A DNA stretch of 64,000 bases from Paracoccus sigandri (GTDB lineage: Bacteria > Pseudomonadota > Alphaproteobacteria > Rhodobacterales > Rhodobacteraceae), in assembly GCF_003709565.1 (NCBI RefSeq), contig NZ_QNRC01000016.1, positions 32,605 to 96,604 of the forward strand, written 5' to 3'. The notes beneath the pieces were generated by a model. It made no database searches and was not told where the DNA came from. It worked only from the letters and a program-made list of their open reading frames with translations. This document shows, piece by piece, positions 28,017-35,993 of this stretch. The position numbers were made by a program, and so were the translations under genes. The first letter of the stretch is position 1, and the number at the start of each line of letters is the position of its first letter.

Positions 28017-28538
28017 ATGACAATCCAGGCATCGAGAACGCGGCTTGCCGCGACCGTCACCGTTGCGCTTCTTGCGCTGACGGGGTGTTCGGCCCCCTCC
28101 TCCGCGCCGCGCCCCTATTCGCCCCAGGATCTGAACTGTATGGAGCGGGCGATCTTCTTCGAGGCCAACCGCTCCAGCCGCGCCGGCATGATCGCCGTCG
28201 GCACCGTGGTCATGAACCGCGTCGAATCCGAGCAGTTCCCCGACACCGTCTGCGGGGTGGTGGGCCAGAGGGGGCAGTTCGCCCCCGGCGTATTGACCCG
28301 GCCGATGGATTCCAGCGCCCTGCCCGATGTCCGCGAGGCCGCGATCGCGGTGCTGCGCGGCGAACGCCAGCCCCGGATCGAGAACGCGATGTTCTTCCAC
28401 ACCAACGGCTACACCTTCCCCTATGACAACATGCATTACGTGCTGGTGGCGGGCGGCAACGCCTTCTACGAGAAGCGCAAGAGCCACCTGGTCACCCAGC
28501 GCGTCCCGCCGCCGCCGATCGAACGCGCCAACCGCTGA
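28017..28538 (+). CDS. SleB-type cell wall hydrolase, lipoprotein
   Basis: This 173-residue protein has a lipoprotein signal ending in the lipobox LTGC (Cys24). The mature part has the hydrolase_2 (SleB/CwlJ) pattern: MERAIFFEANRSSRAGMIAVGTVVMNRVES, with the family glutamate in FFEAN, then QFAPGVL and AMFFHTNGY. Such enzymes cleave peptidoglycan, and in proteobacteria they may remodel the wall. The ATG at 28017 gives a clean signal peptide; a longer frame from 27969 does not. A 235-base gap separates it from the RTX fragment. A tiny downstream gene with its own signal-like N-terminus follows six bases after the stop. Confidence 0.85.
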   Translation: MTIQASRTRLAATVTVALLALTGCSAPSSAPRPYSPQDLNCMERAIFFEANRSSRAGMIAVGTVVMNRVESEQFPDTVCGVVGQRGQFAPGVLTRPMDSSALPDVREAAIAVLRGERQPRIENAMFFHTNGYTFPYDNMHYVLVAGGNAFYEKRKSHLVTQRVPPPPIERANR

Positions 28539-28544
28539 GGCCCG

Positions 28545-28667
28545 ATGATCCGCGCCCTGCTGCTTGCCGCCTCGCTTCCCCTGCCCTGCGCCTGCGCGAC
28601 GCCGTCATCCGATACCGAATGCCATGCCCATGGCGCGGGCCTGATCAGCTGCATCGCCCCTGCCTGA
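28545..28667 (+). CDS. Small secreted or lipoprotein-like peptide, 40 residues
   Basis: A short frame begins six bases after the hydrolase stop and encodes MIRALLLAASLPLPCACATP, then a short tail with Cys and His (TECHAHGAGLISCIAPA). The N-terminus looks like a signal or lipobox (LPCAC). Four cysteines occur in 40 residues. No family is recognised. It is supported by position and signal-like start only; the ribosome binding site is weak. Confidence 0.45.
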   Translation: MIRALLLAASLPLPCACATPSSDTECHAHGAGLISCIAPA

Positions 28668-28822
28668 AGGCCACCCCAGCTCGCCCCATGGCCACGCCCG
28701 CCGGGCGTCATGGCGCATCCTGGTCGGTTTTCGATCGACAGGGACCCTCGGGTCCCGGGCCATCGACTGGTCTGCCCCCTGAAAAGTGCTCCTCCATGAC
28801 GTAGGCTGCAGGCCCAAGAGAG
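28668..28822. other. Intergenic stretch with hairpin before the IS110 remnant
   Basis: This stretch holds no gene I can support. A perfect GGGACC-CTCG-GGTCCC hairpin at 28741-28756 could end the hydrolase transcript. CTGCCCCCTGAAAAGTG at about 28773 resembles the outer end of some IS elements, and a reversed CTGCCCCCT occurs near 28930-28940. Confidence 0.4.
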
Positions 28823-28948
28823 GACGTTGGAACCCATCGCAACAAGGCCGTCGTCGTCTTGGCCAGCAAGTTGGCCCGGATCGTCTGGGCAATCTTGACG
28901 AAGCCCGGCACCGTCTATCTGCAGTCGAAGGGGGCAGTTTTGAGCTGA
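28823..28948 (+). mobile_element. Remnant of an IS110-type transposase (C-terminal tail)
   Basis: The plus-strand frame reads RNKAVVVLASKLARIVWAIL and ends at a TGA at 28946-28948. IS110/IS1111 transposases end with this type of helix (NKAVVALANKxARIxWAxL). Nothing upstream in frame continues the protein, so only the tail remains. It is part of the scar region from 27.3 to 30.9 kb. Confidence 0.65.
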
Positions 28949-29184
28949 CCGGACGACCGCAGAACCGATTGCAGTGAAAAGTGATGACCAAACGGTTGAT
29001 CGACCTCGGGTAAGCTACGCGCAAGAAAGCGGGACCCGATCCCGCACCACTCATCTGAAATCCGAGGCGCGGATCTCATCAAGGCCTTGCCGCCAAAAGC
29101 GGCTAACTGATCAGAGGCCGGATACATTTACGCAAGCCGGACGGCCACGCACGACAATCTTGCAACCGCGGGGCGGACCATACA

Positions 29185-29442
29185 TTTCTGAGACCAGATT
29201 CTTCATCGCGACCAGATCCAGCATCTGCTCGGCGAGGAGCTTCTTCAGCTTCGCGTTCTCTCCTTGAGCGCCTTCAGCCGCTTAGCCTCCGACACCAACA
29301 AGCCGCCAAACTTGGCCTTCCATTTGTAGAAGGTGCCTTCCGACACGCCGTGTTTACGACATAGGTCCGCGCACTTCGCACCTACCTCGTGTTAGGCTAG
29401 GATGCCAATGATCTGCTCATCCGTGAATCGCGTTCGCTTCAT
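29185..29442 (-). pseudogene. Decayed orfA of an IS3-family insertion sequence
   Basis: Read leftward from 29442 the frame gives MKRTRFTDEQIIGILA, a stop (TAA at codon 17), then HEVGAKCADLCRKHGVSE and GTFYKWKAKFGG. A one-base deletion after KALK shifts the frame to NAKLKKLLAEQMLDL. This is a classic IS3-group OrfA with a helix-turn-helix and leucine zipper, broken by one stop and one frameshift. No orfB is left. It lies right at the truncated end of the AAA+ ATPase gene, so this insertion probably cut that gene. Bases 28949-29184 hold no recognisable coding sequence. Confidence 0.8.
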
Positions 29443-30439
29443 TCTCCGTCCTCACGTGGGGGAGGGCTCTAATCGACGGTGGAGGAAAAATCCCATGGCA
29501 GGTCACCTCGCGCCGGGCGAAGACCACAAGTTCGGGGATTGTAGGGTTATGCAGCCGCAGGGGCGGGCAGCGGCTCCACAGGGGTTCCGGCAGCAAGGAG
29601 GCGTCATTCGAGGTCAGCACCCAACCAATCCAGCCCATGTCGAAGGGCAACTCGTGGTAGGGACAGGTCCAGCGCCTGGCCGTCGCGGGCTCGAGCAGCG
29701 GCAGCAGGGCGGAGGGAAGATCGAAGACGCGATCCTTCGAGTATACGGGGGTGCCTGACTTCTCGATCTCGTCGACCACCACGAGCGGGTTGCCGACCCT
29801 GTGCTGCAGCATGTCGGAAAGCACCCGACCCGGGGCCGAATTGCCCCCACCGCGTTGCGAACCGACGATGCCGAAGCTGGCGCTTTCGTTCGTTGCATCG
29901 ATCTCCGTGATCGGCGTGCCGAGCAGTTTCGCCAGATGGCGCGACCAGGCCGATTTGCCAATTCCAGGTGGACCGTCCAGGAGCAGCGGCTCCAATCTGA
30001 CGCCGGGAAGGCCGTCGCGGACCGATCGGCGCAGCGACCACCAGACGGACTCCGAGGCCGCGCCGAGCCGGGGGAATTCGCCGTGCAACCGGGCAGCGAC
30101 CTCGTCAGCATGGGCCTCCGAGGTGATGCCGACAAGGCGGACACCGTCGTGCAGCTTTTCCAGGCGGGCGCGGTCCTCGGCTTTCTGGCGACCGAATCCG
30201 CTGATCGCGCTTCGCACCACCAGGATGCACTTGATTCGCTCGCGAATCCGGTGCTGATCGGCAATACGGATCATGGGAGGATCTTCAGTTTCCGGCTCGG
30301 TGTGCTCCCAGGCTTCGTTATCGGCGAACGGGTCAACGCCACGCAGTTTGCCCAAATGCCGGAGAAAGCGTTCTTCGAGGGAGGCGAGCGTTTCCGCGGG
30401 ATCGAAGGTTCGGACGAGGAGGAACGGAATACGGGACAT
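29417..30439 (-). pseudogene. AAA+ ATPase, truncated at the C-terminus by the IS3 remnant
   Basis: The open frame gives 340 residues. A unique N-terminal region (MSRIPFLLVRTFDPAET, about 130 residues) is followed by an AAA+ core related to Lon-type ATPases: Walker A LLLDGPPGIGKSAWSR, Walker B NPLVVVDEIEKSG and a sensor region WVLTSNDASLLPEP. The sequence stops being family-like soon after FARREVTCHG, and the last 25 or so codons run into the neighbouring IS3 remnant. The C-terminal helical lid and any effector domain are missing, so activity is doubtful. It may still be expressed. The role of the intact family is unknown to me. Confidence 0.75.
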
Positions 30440-30903
30440 GGGCGGGGGTTCTTTCGGCCATGCTCGGTCATCGACCGGGAGTCAGCCGGCCGTGCGGTGA
30501 GGCAGGACAGGGTTGGGTTCAGCTGTGCAGGACGAAGCCGCCAGGCATGGTGGAGCTCCTTCCAGAGACAAGGCCATCCCGTTCGGGAAAGCGGTGCTTT
30601 CCCGGCCAAGAGGATAGGAACTGGTGAGGTCCAGAGCGCGCGGGGAGCTACTGCTTGGCCGCCAGACCGGAGGGCATGTCGCGACCATGCTCAGCGACAC
30701 CCTGTCGGTCAACGGGGGCGGCGGCACATCGGCGATGCAGAAAACGGCGGCAAGGCCTGCAGGCAAGCGATTCCATACTGAATTGACTTTAAACGGAAAA
30801 ACCAGACCAGGATTTTCCAAGGGTCATTTTATGCTTGCAGGAAGGGTCAAAAACACCGTGCAAGGGTCATTTTATGATTGGCTGCACAACCGGCCGCCCG
30901 CGC
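30440..30903. other. Gene-poor stretch between the AAA+ pseudogene and nrdJ
   Basis: These 464 bases hold the likely promoter of the leftward ATPase gene and, near 30790-30880, an AT-richer patch with repeats. A leftward open frame at 30482-30820 has no recognisable family and an unnatural composition (proline and serine runs), so I do not call it a gene. Confidence 0.5.
30818..30876. repeat. Two direct copies of a 16-bp repeat, IS21-end-like
   Basis: CAAGGGTCATTTTATG occurs at 30818-30833 and again at 30861-30876, with a related AAGGGTCAAAAA at about 30843 between them. Several IS21-family elements that I recall carry spaced GGGTCAAAA-type repeats inside their ends, so this may be a surviving IS21 terminus. 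It ends 27 bases before the nrdJ stop. Confidence 0.55.
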
Positions 30904-33168
30904 TTAGCCGCATTCCGAATAGCCGCAGCTGGGGCAGGTCATGCAGCCCTCGATCATCTGCAGCCCGAACTGGCCGCAGCTGGGACAGGCGGGGCCGCGG
31001 GGCTGGTCGCCGATGGCCAGCGCCGTCGCCTTGGGGTCGGTCTTCAGGCCCATGCCCTCGCCCTCCAGGAAGCCGATCTCGATCATGTGGCGCTCGATCA
31101 CGCCGCCGATGGCGGCAAGGATCGAGGGGACATAGCGCCCAGCCATCCAGGCGCCGCCGCGCGGATCGAAGACCGCCTTCAGCTCCTCGACCACGAAGCT
31201 GACATCGCCGCCGCGGCGGAACACGGCCGAGATCATCCGCGTCAGCGCCACCGTCCAGGCGTAATGCTCCATGTTCTTCGAATTGATGAAGATCTCGAAG
31301 GGGCGGCGGTGGCCGGCCTGCACGATATCGTTGATGGTGATGTAGATCGCATGTTCGCTGGCGGGCCATTTCAGCTTGTAGGTCGCGCCCTCCAGCGCGG
31401 CGGGGCGGTCCAGCGGCTCGGTCAGGTAGACCACGTCGGCACCCCGGTCGGCCTGGGGCACGGCATCGGCCGCCTCGCTGACCGACAGCACGCTGCCGGT
31501 CACGTCGTTCGGGCGATAGGTGGTGCAGCCCTTGCAGCCCAGGTTCCAGGCGGCCAGGTAGACATCCTTGAAATCCTCGAAGGATATGTCCTCGGGGCAG
31601 TTGATGGTCTTCGAGATCGAGCTGTCCACCCATTCCTGCGCCGCCGCCTGCATCGCGACGTGATCGCGGGGCGCCAGGGTCTGGGCATTGACGAAATGAT
31701 CCGGCAGGGGCGCGTCGCCATGCCGCTCGCGCCACAGCTGCACGGCATAGTCGACCACCTCTTCCTCGGTGCGCGAGCCGTCCTTCTGCAGCACCTTGCG
31801 GCTGTAGGCATGGGCGAAGACCGGCTCGATCCCGGAACTGACATTGCCGGCATAGAGGCTGATCGTGCCGGTGGGCGCGATCGAGGTCAGCAGCGCGTTG
31901 CGGATGCCGTGCCGGGCCACGGCGTCGCGCAGATCCGCATCCATCCGCTGCATGAAGCCCGATTTCAGGAACTCATCGGCATCGAACAGCGGGAAAGAGC
32001 CCTTCTCGCGCGCCAGGTCCACGCTGGCCAGATAGGCGGAGCGGGCGATGGTCTTCATCCAGGCCCGCGTCTGCGCGACCGCCTCGGGCACGCCATAGCG
32101 CAGGCCCAGCATCATCAGCGCATCGGCCAGCCCGGTCACGCCCAGGCCGAGGCGGCGTTTCGCGCGCGCCTCGGCCGCCTGCTGCGGCAGGGCGAAGCGC
32201 GAGACGTCCACCACGTTGTCCATCATCCGCACCGCGACGCGGACCAGTTCGTCCAGCCCCGCCTCGTCCAGCCGCGCCGCATCGGTGAACGGATCCGCGA
32301 CCAGCCGCGCCAGGTTGACCGAGCCCAGCAGGCAGGCGCCATAGGGCGGCAGGGGCTGTTCGCCGCAGGGATTGGTGGCCGAAATCGTCTCGGCGTAATG
32401 CAGGTTGTTCAGCTGGTTGATCCGGTCGATGAAGATCACCCCCGGCTCGGCATAGTCATAGGTCGCGCGCATGATCCGGTTCCACAGGTCGCGCGCCTGG
32501 ACCGTGTGATAGACCTTGCCGCCGAATTGCAGCTCCCACGGGCCATCCGCCTTCACCGCCTCCATGAAGGCGTCCGTCACCAGAACCGACAGGTTGAACA
32601 TGCGCAGCCGGGCGCTGTCCTGCTTGGCCTCGATGAAGGCCTCGATATCGGGATGGTCGCAGCGCATCGTGGCCATCATCGCGCCGCGCCGCGATCCCGC
32701 CGACATGATCGTCCGGCACATCGCGTCCCAGACATCCATGAAGGAAAGCGGCCCCGAGGCGTCGGCGGCGATCGAGCTGACCTCGGCCCCCTTCGGGCGG
32801 ATGGTGCTGAAGTCATAGCCGATGCCGCCGCCCTGCTGCATGGTCAGTGCGGCTTCCTTCAGCGCCTCGAAGATGCCGGCCATGCTGTCCTCGATGGTGC
32901 CCATGACGAAGCAGTTGAACAGCGTGACCGCGCGGCCGGTCCCGGCGCCGGCAAGGATGCGCCCGGCGGGCAGGAACCTGAAATCCTCGAGCGCGGCGTA
33001 GAAGCGGTCCTCCCACAGCGCCGGATCGGGTTCGACCGAGGCCAGCTCGCGCGCCACCCGGCGCCAGCTGTCCTCGACCGTCAGGTCCAGCGGCTGGCCT
33101 CCGGCATCCTTCAGCCGGTATTTCATGTCCCAGATCTGTTCGGCGATCGGGGCGGCAAAGCGGCTCAT
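30904..33168 (-). CDS. nrdJ: NrdJ, adenosylcobalamin-dependent (class II) ribonucleoside-diphosphate reductase
   Basis: This 754-residue protein makes deoxyribonucleotides with a B12 radical instead of a protein radical, so it works with or without oxygen. Visible motifs are LFNCFVMGT, the ISATNPCGEQPLPPYGACLLGS active-site block, SIAPTGTISLYAGN and a C-terminal cysteine-rich zinc-ribbon-like tail (CPSCG then CMTCPSCGYSECG) that should re-reduce the site. I prefer the ATG at 33168 (MSRFAAP) because AAGGA lies seven bases before it; ATG 33174 is too close. The 75 bases upstream show no cobalamin riboswitch. B12 and cobalt uptake genes lie 6-12 kb away. The gene ends beside the repeats at 30818-30876. 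Confidence 0.96.
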   Translation of the reverse strand: MSRFAAPIAEQIWDMKYRLKDAGGQPLDLTVEDSWRRVARELASVEPDPALWEDRFYAALEDFRFLPAGRILAGAGTGRAVTLFNCFVMGTIEDSMAGIFEALKEAALTMQQGGGIGYDFSTIRPKGAEVSSIAADASGPLSFMDVWDAMCRTIMSAGSRRGAMMATMRCDHPDIEAFIEAKQDSARLRMFNLSVLVTDAFMEAVKADGPWELQFGGKVYHTVQARDLWNRIMRATYDYAEPGVIFIDRINQLNNLHYAETISATNPCGEQPLPPYGACLLGSVNLARLVADPFTDAARLDEAGLDELVRVAVRMMDNVVDVSRFALPQQAAEARAKRRLGLGVTGLADALMMLGLRYGVPEAVAQTRAWMKTIARSAYLASVDLAREKGSFPLFDADEFLKSGFMQRMDADLRDAVARHGIRNALLTSIAPTGTISLYAGNVSSGIEPVFAHAYSRKVLQKDGSRTEEEVVDYAVQLWRERHGDAPLPDHFVNAQTLAPRDHVAMQAAAQEWVDSSISKTINCPEDISFEDFKDVYLAAWNLGCKGCTTYRPNDVTGSVLSVSEAADAVPQADRGADVVYLTEPLDRPAALEGATYKLKWPASEHAIYITINDIVQAGHRRPFEIFINSKNMEHYAWTVALTRMISAVFRRGGDVSFVVEELKAVFDPRGGAWMAGRYVPSILAAIGGVIERHMIEIGFLEGEGMGLKTDPKATALAIGDQPRGPACPSCGQFGLQMIEGCMTCPSCGYSECG

Positions 33169-33243
33169 GGGCATATCCTTCCGCAGATCGGCTGGCGGAT
33201 ACAGGATATGGGGTCGGAGGGGGTCCCGTCAAAGGGCGGGCGC

Positions 33244-34101
33244 TCAGCCGGGGGGCGCAAGATCCGCCAGAAAGCCCGCGCGCACCTCGGCCTCGGTCTG
33301 CGCGGCCAGGGTCTTGCGGCTGTGTCCGGCGACGGGCACGGGCGTATGCAGCCGCACCACCACGTCGCCCTGGCGCGGCGCCGACAGCACCGTCAGCAGA
33401 TGGGCGCCCAGTTCCATGTCGTCCCACCAGCCGTAGAAGCGCGGGTCCGCGCCGGGCGGCGCGTGATAGGTCACGCTCATCGGCTGGATCGCCAGGTCCC
33501 GGGGCAGGCCGGGGTCCAGGAAGCCCTGGAACAGCGTCGGCTTGAAGGGCAGCACCCGGCGCCCGTCGCTGGAGGTGCCCTCGGGGAAGAACAGCAGCCG
33601 GTGCCCGGCGCGGATGCGGGCGGCGAATTCCTCGGCCTGCTGGCGGGCAAGTCGCGGGTCGCGGACCACGAAATGGGTGTTGGTGACGCGGGTCAGGATA
33701 TTGATGCCGGGCCAGCCCGCGACCTCGGCCTTGGAAACGAAGAAGACCGGCATCGCGGCATTCATGGTCAGGATGTCCAGCCAGCTGGAATGGTTGGCGA
33801 CGACCGCGCCGGGGCCGTCCATCGGCCGGCCTTCTCGCCGCCAGCGGATGCCCATGGCGGCCAGGGTCAGGCGGCAGACCAGCTGCACATGCGGGCCGGT
33901 CCAGGGACGGCGCGCGCCGTGGACCAGGCGCTCGAGACCGCGCATGGGCAGGATCAGGAGGACGCCGGCCAGCAGCACCAGCACCGCAGGCACCCCGCGC
34001 CGCAGCACCCGCCACCAGCCGGCGATGCCCCGCGGGCGCGGCAGGACGGGCGTGGCCTCGCCCCGCCAGGTCGCCTCGCGCAGGGGGCGCTGGTCGCTCA
34101 T
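33244..34101 (-). CDS. olsA: OlsA-type 1-acyl-sn-glycerol-3-phosphate acyltransferase
   Basis: This 285-residue protein has an N-terminal membrane helix (AVLVLLAGVLLILP, about 39-52) and the PlsC motifs NHSSWLD (His104, Asp109) and FPEGTSS (172-178). It overlaps the preceding olsB gene by four bases (ATGA), and the olsB-olsA pair is the known ornithine-lipid operon: OlsB makes lyso-ornithine lipid and OlsA adds the second acyl chain. The coupling to a GNAT-like OlsB is the reason for OlsA over a plain PlsC. The substrate assignment is inferred from the pair. Confidence 0.88.
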   Translation of the reverse strand: MSDQRPLREATWRGEATPVLPRPRGIAGWWRVLRRGVPAVLVLLAGVLLILPMRGLERLVHGARRPWTGPHVQLVCRLTLAAMGIRWRREGRPMDGPGAVVANHSSWLDILTMNAAMPVFFVSKAEVAGWPGINILTRVTNTHFVVRDPRLARQQAEEFAARIRAGHRLLFFPEGTSSDGRRVLPFKPTLFQGFLDPGLPRDLAIQPMSVTYHAPPGADPRFYGWWDDMELGAHLLTVLSAPRQGDVVVRLHTPVPVAGHSRKTLAAQTEAEVRAGFLADLAPPG

Positions 34102-34880
34102 TGCCCCTGCCAGCGGCTTTCGTAGAACTTGCGGTGCTTGTCGGACATGGCGGCGGTATCCATCAGCAGGAACACGTCGGTGGTGTTGAAATCGCGGTCG
34201 ATGAAGGCCCCCTCGCCCACCAGCCCGCCCAGCCGCAGATAGGCCTTGATCAGCGCGGGCATCCCGATCATCGCCTCGCGCCGGTCCAGCCGCTCGGGCG
34301 CGATCAGGTCCATGCGCTGATAGCCCTGCGGCCGGGCGACGGGGCGCAGGCCCTCGGGCGCCAGGTGGTGGTGATGCAGCCAGGACAGCGAGGGCGCCAG
34401 CGTCGGAATGTCGGTGCCGTGGAAGCTGGCCACGCCGAACAGCAGCTCGATCCCGTGGTCCAGCACGTAATCGGCCAGCGCGTTCCACAGAAGAAACATC
34501 CCCGAGCCACCGCGAAAGGCCGGATCGACGCAGGAGCGGCCCAGTTCCAGCAACGGGCGGCCGCAGTTCCTCAGCGGCGCCAGGTCGTATTCGCCGTCGC
34601 AATAGAAACGCCCGAAACGCGCTGCCCGGACGCCCGGCAGCAGCCGGTAGACGCCGACGACATGGTCCAGATCCTCGCGCGAGCGGCGGCGGTCGATCAG
34701 GCACAGATGGTCCACGACCGGGTCGAACTCGTCCCGCTCGAAGCGCTTCTCGTGATCGACCAGCGCCCCGTCCCCGCCCAGCTCCTCGACGAAGACGCGA
34801 TAGCGCAGGCGCTGCGCGGCCAGCAGGTCGTCCTCGCTCTGCGCGATGCGGATGTCGAAATAGGACGGGTCTGTTCGCAT
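34098..34880 (-). CDS. olsB: OlsB-type ornithine N-acyltransferase
   Basis: This 260-residue protein is of the GNAT-like hemolysin/OlsB family (FDIRIAQSEDDLLAAQRLRYRVFVEE; LELGRSCVDPAFRGGSGMFLLW; GVASFHGTDI). OlsB transfers a 3-hydroxyacyl chain from acyl carrier protein to the amino group of ornithine. The product, lyso-ornithine lipid, is completed by OlsA, encoded directly after with a four-base overlap. Ornithine lipids replace phospholipids under phosphate limitation in many alphaproteobacteria. I saw no clear pho box upstream. Confidence 0.9.
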   Translation of the reverse strand: MRTDPSYFDIRIAQSEDDLLAAQRLRYRVFVEELGGDGALVDHEKRFERDEFDPVVDHLCLIDRRRSREDLDHVVGVYRLLPGVRAARFGRFYCDGEYDLAPLRNCGRPLLELGRSCVDPAFRGGSGMFLLWNALADYVLDHGIELLFGVASFHGTDIPTLAPSLSWLHHHHLAPEGLRPVARPQGYQRMDLIAPERLDRREAMIGMPALIKAYLRLGGLVGEGAFIDRDFNTTDVFLLMDTAAMSDKHRKFYESRWQGQ

Positions 34881-35041
34881 GCGGCCTGCGGGAAGGTTGG
34901 CGAGTGGGGCGCCGCCTGTCTAGGCGGGGCGACACTTCATTGCAACAGGTCGTGCCGCCGCAGGGCCGCTGGCCGGTTGAAAATCATTGATTAAAACAAT
35001 CCATGATTGCATCCTGCGGCCATGTTCCTGTTGCCCAGTGC
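34881..35041. promoter_or_regulatory. Upstream region of olsBA
   Basis: This 161-base gap lies upstream of the leftward olsBA operon. The strip around 34978-35010 is clearly AT-rich for this genome (TTGATTAAAACAATCCATG) and is the likeliest promoter area. I could not fix -35 and -10 positions. Confidence 0.4.
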
Positions 35042-35221
35042 CTATAGTTCGTCCCGACGCACGATGCTCAGCGTCACCCGGCTGCCGTCGATCACGCGCT
35101 TGCCCGCCTCGGTGAAATTGACGGTGATCCGGTCGCCGATCCGCGACTGCACCTGCCCCTCGCCCCATTCGGGTGCGCCGGGGTGACGCACGATCATTCC
35201 GGGCTCCAGTATCTCGTTCAT
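35042..35221 (-). CDS. DUF3553 family small protein
   Basis: This 59-residue basic protein begins MNEILEPGMIVRHPG and contains WGEGQVQSRIGDRITVNF, then KRVIDGSRVTL. The pattern matches DUF3553, small single-domain proteins common in Rhodobacteraceae with a fold that looks like an SH3-type barrel from its Trp-Gly and beta pattern. The function is unknown. It reads away from chpT; the 58 bases between them hold two CtrA-type half sites. A longer frame exists, but this start gives the family N-terminus. Confidence 0.8.
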   Translation of the reverse strand: MNEILEPGMIVRHPGAPEWGEGQVQSRIGDRITVNFTEAGKRVIDGSRVTLSIVRRDEL

Positions 35222-35230
35222 CTCTCGGCC

Positions 35231-35266
35231 CGTCCATTCATGGTTAACACGTCCGTTCATGGTTAA
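35231..35266. promoter_or_regulatory. Tandem CtrA-type half sites between DUF3553 and chpT
   Basis: Two copies of a 19-base unit, CGTCC-R-TTCATGGTTAA, follow each other head to tail. Each contains ATGGTTAA, whose complement TTAACCAT is the CtrA recognition element known from Caulobacter and relatives. The copies lie at 35240-35247 and 35259-35266, directly before the chpT start at 35280. Confidence 0.65.
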
Positions 35267-35279
35267 AAGGTATGCTCCG

Positions 35280-35930
35280 ATGATCCCCCAGACAACCGCA
35301 CCCACCGCGCCCGCGCGCATCGCTGCCGACCAGCTGGCCGCCCTGGTCGGCTCGCGCCTGTGCCACGACCTGGTTTCCCCGCTTGGCGCCATCGGCAACG
35401 GGGTCGAGCTTCTGCAGATGTCGCCCGAGTTTCCGGGCCTGGCGCAAAGCCCCGAACTGCGGCTGATCGCCGAATCCGTCCAGGCCGCGCAGCAGCGGAT
35501 CCAGGCCTTCCGGCTGGCCTTCGGCCATGCCCCCCGCGACCAGCGCATCGGCCGGGCCGAGCTTGACCGGCTGGCCGCGACATTTTCCGCCCAGGGCCGG
35601 ATCGAGGTCCGGCTGGAGGCCGAGGGCGATTTCGCGCGCCCCGAGATCCGGCTGGTGATGCTGGCGCTGATGTGCCTGGAAACCGCGATGCCCTGGGGCG
35701 GGCGGATCCTTGCGGTCCATACCGCCCCCGGCTGGCGGCTGGTGGCGGAGAGCGAGCGGATGAAGCCCGACGCGGCGCTGTGGTCCTGGCTGGACACGGA
35801 CCGCCCCGCAGCTGCCCGCGCCCCCGGCCCCTCCGAGATCCATTTCGCGCTGCTGGCCGAGGCCGCCCCCGCCGCCGGGCGGCGCCTGCAATGGGAGCTG
35901 GACGAGAGCGGCGCCGAGATCCGCATCTGA
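35280..35930 (+). CDS. chpT: ChpT, histidine phosphotransferase of the CckA-CtrA relay
   Basis: This 216-residue protein has the ChpT dimerisation-and-phosphotransfer helix: LVGSRLCHDLVSPLGAIGNG, with the phospho-accepting His29 and the conserved GAIGNGVELL. The rest resembles a degenerate histidine-kinase ATPase domain. ChpT moves phosphate from the hybrid kinase CckA to CtrA and CpdR, and in Rhodobacteraceae the pathway controls motility and gene transfer agents. I chose the ATG at 35280 (AAAAGG nine bases upstream); an earlier ATG at 35259 lies inside a CtrA-type site. The promoter overlap with those sites suggests feedback. Confidence 0.9.
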   Translation: MIPQTTAPTAPARIAADQLAALVGSRLCHDLVSPLGAIGNGVELLQMSPEFPGLAQSPELRLIAESVQAAQQRIQAFRLAFGHAPRDQRIGRAELDRLAATFSAQGRIEVRLEAEGDFARPEIRLVMLALMCLETAMPWGGRILAVHTAPGWRLVAESERMKPDAALWSWLDTDRPAAARAPGPSEIHFALLAEAAPAAGRRLQWELDESGAEIRI

Positions 35931-35993
35931 CGCCCCGTGCCGCCGCTTGAAAAGGGGGCAGACAGCCCCCTTGGGCGGCGCTAGAACAGCGCC

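Noticed and set aside
30482..30820. Leftward 112-codon open frame upstream of the AAA+ pseudogene
   Set aside because: Proline and serine runs, no family, no ribosome binding site I trust; treated as non-coding.
30818..30876. CRISPR-like repeat
   Set aside because: Only two full copies and one partial copy, uneven spacing and no cas genes in the window.
33169..33243. Possible cobalamin riboswitch before nrdJ
   Set aside because: The gap to olsA is only 75 bases and none of the conserved riboswitch boxes is present.
30835..34125. Rightward open frame of 1096 codons opposite nrdJ and olsA
   Set aside because: Antisense to two certain genes, no domain, and a His/Gln/Arg-rich repetitive composition.
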